The notes under the pieces are model-generated. The model saw only the letters and a program-made list of their open reading frames with translations. It had not been told where the DNA came from and ran no database searches. Shown in pieces: positions 60,045 to 64,000 of a stretch of DNA of 64,000 bases. Made by a program: the position numbers and the translations under genes. This stretch comes from Lingula anatina (taxonomy: Eukaryota; Brachiopoda; Lingulata; Lingulida; Lingulidae), in the NCBI RefSeq assembly GCF_001039355.2, contig NW_019775533.1, forward strand, positions 188,425 to 252,424, given 5' to 3'. Every line of letters begins with the position of its first letter. Position 1 is the stretch's first letter.

Positions 60045-62847
60045 GTAAGGGGTTTAAATGTAAGACTGCGCATATAACCTGACGTGTAAATAGTCATCAA
60101 ATTGGTGATTAGCGATTTTCTCCCCATCGGCAACATTTAATTAGGTCGATATCGTATCTTGCAAAAATGTCAAGGAGGACCGAACACCCTAACACCGTTT
60201 TCTTCTGACTGTATGGCTCACTGTCATTAGATACATTAGGGTGGAATTTAAGGTATTTTCTGTAGCCGCTTGAGTCGAATGCCGATGCAGTGTGTGATAA
60301 TTCTTGGCAATTTAAAACAAAAAAGACACGCCTTTAAGAAGGGTGGACGACGCCATTTTGTTTTTTCCCTGCCTTGTACATTTTTTTTCATGATAAGCCT
60401 GTGTTAAGTGCAAGATAACACGGAAACCGAGTAATCTATCCATATATAACTCTCATGTGTTTATTTATCTATGTTTACACACTGAATTTGAATGCTACAG
60501 TCTACAGTAAGTCTAGTTTTAAACTTTTTTAAAATAAGAATATTTTAATGTTCATCAGTCATACAGGAAACCTCACCCTTTCAGGTTAATCCCTTATAAA
60601 TAAGAATCAGTTTACATATATGATTTAGATGTTTTCAGAAATGTTGTTGAAAATAGAAAGTAAACAGGACAAAAACATCCTGAAATGTTAGTTCTTGGAT
60701 GAAGAGATTTTTGACCTTTTAATACTTACCTAGTACAGCATAAGTTGTCCACTGTTAGTGACATACAACAGCTTAATTGTATCAAAGCCCAGCCGAGATG
60801 AGAATACAGGCAAGCCTGTATGAGAAATAGAAGTATGTGCAATTATCTTATCGACAGTATTGTTTGAAGGGCCATCCGTGGTATAATTCAGTACACATAT
60901 AAATGGATAAACCAAAAATAGATAGCAGACTATGACATAATTGTAAATCCACCACTTTTGCTGTATGTACCCTGTATCAGATTGAACAAACCCAGATCTA
61001 TAGATAAATGAATCGGAATCAGCTGTAACTTTGTTACTTAACTTGCAATGCTGTTTATTCCAAAAATGTTAGGGAGAGGAGATTGATATGACTCACAACT
61101 AGTAGCTGTATGTAGATGACTGGGATTGTAAGAATGTGTAAAGAAAGAGTTGGTTTTAAAAGATGTTATAAGTTCTTAACTTAATATTTCTTTTTTAACA
61201 CTGTTTTTCTATTTAACATCAAATTTCCCAGTTACGATAATTCGACTGTTTAATATTTCTTAGATAATTTTTAGTCTACGAGTAACTATACTGTTTAGGT
61301 ATTAGGTATAACATAATGCAGTAAAGGAACAGCACTGTAAAGTGTCTGGTATCAATTTTTTTTAAATGTTTGGATAGTATTAACTGCCTTAGCTACACAA
61401 ACCCCTGCTGGGCCTTGTTGTCACAACTCATAATAGTTTGTGCCAGAAGAATGATCATTTTTCTTGCTAGGTCGAATTACTTAGCTGACAAGTTGGAGTG
61501 ACGAATAAGTGAAATTTAATTTATGTGTGGCTAATACTCTAGCCATACCGAAGTATCCTTGATAATGACTGAAAACTTCTAGCTTGAACCAAGACTCTGT
61601 AGACGTGTATAATAAGCCAGTCCCCCTATTTGATATGATCAATTCAATTAAAGTCTAGACAACCAGTGCATTAAGCAATTCACACCTGACATTAAAAAAC
61701 ATAAATAGATAACAGGACAGGTGAGTTGTGCATAACCAACGATCCCCATGTAGGAAGTGTAATACTGTGGGACAAAGTAACAGCAACATTCACATTCAAC
61801 AAATGGGCTCAAGGACGGACACACACACACACGTACACACACACACACACACTAAGTATTTGCAATTCTGAGAACAATCTTTTGTTTATAAATTCCATTT
61901 TAATAGACTTACTAGCTTATGACAGAAGGTGAAATAATGTAGTCTTTTGATGTGTCTGAATAACTTGATTAATAAAAGTAAATAGGAAAATAAAGACTGA
62001 ATACGCTCAGTCTTACAGAGATCAAATTTCAAATTTTTTTAAAGTCTGTGTCTGGAGTTGAGGTGCTTTATAATTTGTGTATCCTGAATGTATTTCTTTG
62101 TCCTCTTTAGTTACGTCAGGTGTGTAGAAGGTTCTGTACAAACAAACTTGCCATGAGGCAATGAAAAGAGGTCTGTGGATTTTATTCTTGCTGCCCACAA
62201 TCCATGATACACTAATGTTCTACAGAGGGTAGCACTGAGCACCCACTGGGAGGTTATGGTTGTCAGTCATGCACAGGTTTCATAGGTTTCCATTGTCTGA
62301 AGCAGTTGATTGGTAGACATGATATGATTATTATCTATGCACAGTGGTATATATATGTGTGTGTGGTGGTTATGACAGACTGTGTTCACAGTTCTGATAA
62401 TTAAGACTAGTTATTAAATCCCTGAAGTGTTTGATTGTATTTTAATTTAAAAATGTACAATTCCCATGAATAATTTAAGACATGCTTAAGAAAATTTTGC
62501 TGCTTAAGATTTTTCATTTTATTGAGATTTCTTGTTTATGTTGTAGGCAGTCTTAATATTGATAGAATACCAGTGCATTTACTTTGTCTTGAGAAGCATA
62601 ACTTGAAGTTAAAAGTGACAATATATTTACAATAGTTCCTTCACAAATGGATCCTTGTTACTAGCAGTGGTGTTATAAAATCTCCTCTTCATCAGTCATA
62701 TAGATACTGTGGCATACAAATTTAAATAAATAGAGAATTACCATACAGTTGATACATCAAGGGAACCTTAGTTTCTCTGGCACTGCAGCAGAGCTTTCAT
62801 GTTGAAACTTTCATTGGTTGATATATTTCTGTTTTTGTGTTTTCCAG
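60045..62847 (+). other. Probable egghead 5' intron
   Basis: AT-rich with no supportable exon. It includes a (CA)n tract at about 61820-61853. It is called an intron only because of the matching donor at 60045 and acceptor at 62847. Confidence 0.35.
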
Positions 62848-63325
62848 GGGGAAATAAAGAAAAGCATACGAAGTGCCAAGTTACTGGAGTTGTTTTCACT
62901 GTATGTCTATTGATTGGAAGACACCAGAGCATTAAGAGAGACTGAGGATATTATATTATACTGCCTGCCAATTCCTGTCACACAAACTGTAACACAGCGT
63001 TTGGAGCGAGATAAATACGTTGTAGACTACTGTGGTATTGAGGATGGCTTTTGTAGACAATCCAATCTCCAGGTCTAGACGTGATTGAAGATACTTACAT
63101 TATAAGGGAAATATTATTGAAAATCTGCTTAGTTTGACAGTTATTATATTCATTGCATCACAGGACTCGAGGACAAATAAGATTTTCAATTCTTGAATAC
63201 TCATCTGGACTTTTTCAGCCAAGGGCCAGTTTGAAGATTATTCCTCTCCAGCGAGCATAATCAGGAGACTTGTGTACATACGTCCATTTAATTGGTGAAG
63301 ATATCTGAAACTTTTCACACACACA

Positions 63326-64000
63326 ATGAATAGCAAAGTGAAGCACGCTATACTGGTTGTTATATTTACCATCCATTTTTTAGTCAGTCAAATGCTTGCA
63401 GGGGGCATTCGTGTCTTCCCTCCCCCGGGAGCTGGGATTGACCCTGTAGCAAAATATGGATATACAATGACAGTTATATTGTACACGATTAGGATCTTAG
63501 TGCTGGGTACTGTTCCACTTAGCATTTGTAATTTTTTGGGACTGTTATTTTGGAACGCTTTCCCAGACAAGCCAACATTGAAGAGCTCACCAATGCTCGC
63601 ACCTTTTGTGTGCTTTCGCGTGGTGACGAGGGGATTGTTTCCAGACCTGGTAAAGAAAAATGTTGAGAGGAACCATAAAATTTGCAGTGAAGTTGGTCTT
63701 GAGAATTACATATTTGAAGTTGTCACAGATCGACAAATTGATATCCCGAAGCAGAATCATGTTCGTGAAATTCTTGTTCCTATGACTTATAAAACCAAAA
63801 AAGGGTCAATGTATAAAGCACGGGCCTTACAGTATTGTCTGGAAGACGGAGTGAACTATATAAGTGACGAAGACTGGATAGTACACTTGGACGAGGAAAC
63901 TTTGTTGACCAGAGACTCCGTCATTGGAATCCTTAACTTTGTCAACGAGGGCACCCATCAGTTTGGTCAAGGAGTTATTACGTATGCGAATGAGGATATA
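63326..64000 (+). CDS. egh: Egghead-type beta-1,4-mannosyltransferase (5' part, runs off window)
   Basis: An open frame of 225 codons from ATG 63326 to the window edge, with no stop. It resembles Drosophila Egghead, the GT2-family enzyme that adds beta-1,4-mannose to glucosylceramide in arthro-series glycolipid synthesis, in the Golgi/ER membrane. Two N-terminal hydrophobic segments (about residues 8-25 and 47-75) flank GGIRVFPPPGAG. The catalytic part begins with EILVPMTYKTKKGSMYKARA and contains WIVHLDEETLLT, which holds the nucleotide-sugar/metal site used in place of DxD, then HQFGQGVITYAN. The 5' UTR exon begins at 62848. The presence of this gene fits an invertebrate. Confidence 0.95.
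   Translation, partial: MNSKVKHAILVVIFTIHFLVSQMLAGGIRVFPPPGAGIDPVAKYGYTMTVILYTIRILVLGTVPLSICNFLGLLFWNAFPDKPTLKSSPMLAPFVCFRVVTRGLFPDLVKKNVERNHKICSEVGLENYIFEVVTDRQIDIPKQNHVREILVPMTYKTKKGSMYKARALQYCLEDGVNYISDEDWIVHLDEETLLTRDSVIGILNFVNEGTHQFGQGVITYANEDI

Noticed and set aside
43890-64000. A functional gene cluster of glycan enzymes (AGA, sulfotransferase, egghead)
   Set aside because: The three act in different compartments and pathways, and unrelated genes lie between them. Coincidence is the simpler reading.

Overview
This window looks like nuclear DNA from a marine invertebrate, most likely a lophotrochozoan such as a brachiopod, phoronid, mollusc or annelid. The exact group cannot be fixed by eye. 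The evidence is AT-rich DNA with many introns and canonical GT-AG splice sites, a HAND bHLH gene, an egghead-type mannosyltransferase, EGF-rich receptors with one exon per domain, microsatellites and several fold-back (MITE-like) elements. There are no bacterial features. Most genes had to be assembled by hand from splice signals, reading phase and protein motifs.

Layout, left to right. (1) 1-1618 holds the 3' end of a single-pass EGF receptor gene (copy A). (2) 4505-16279 holds a complete tandem paralogue (copy B) on the same strand. It has 21 coding exons for a signal peptide, a conserved but unnamed ectodomain, 11 EGF modules, a transmembrane segment and a short acidic tail. Intron 1 carries a decayed LINE, intron 4 a dispersed repeat, and the EGF block a 508-base assembly gap. 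(3) 16280-19930 is mostly non-coding, with one orphan terminal-exon candidate (17358-17506) and a near-perfect 245-bp palindromic Harbinger-like MITE (17687-17931). (4) 20038-26689 is HAND, with two exons and a 6-kb intron. (5) 26690-39144 is a 12-kb desert of probable regulatory DNA. It holds one weak orphan frame and a 370-bp duplication whose copies meet at a single N, which is probably an assembly error. (6) 39145-42596 is a DUF229-family type II membrane protein in four exons. (7) 43591-43661 is tRNA-Glu(TTC), minus strand. (8) 43890-48072 is N(4)-(beta-N-acetylglucosaminyl)-L-asparaginase (AGA) in eight exons. (9) 48759-51000, minus strand, is a carbohydrate sulfotransferase in three exons, convergent with AGA. 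(10) 53708-56216 (perhaps to 56263 or beyond), minus strand, is an unrecognised basic protein gene. (11) 63326-64000 and onward is the start of egghead (beta-1,4-mannosyltransferase), with probable 5' UTR exons at about 59890-60044 and from 62848.

The genes form no operon-like unit; these are independent animal genes. Three act on glycans: AGA degrades glycoasparagines in lysosomes, the sulfotransferase should act in the Golgi, and egghead extends glycolipids. That clustering may be coincidence. The most interesting parts are the tandem receptor pair, with active exon-pair amplification and a visible exon loss, and the linkage of HAND with AGA, which also holds on human 4q34.
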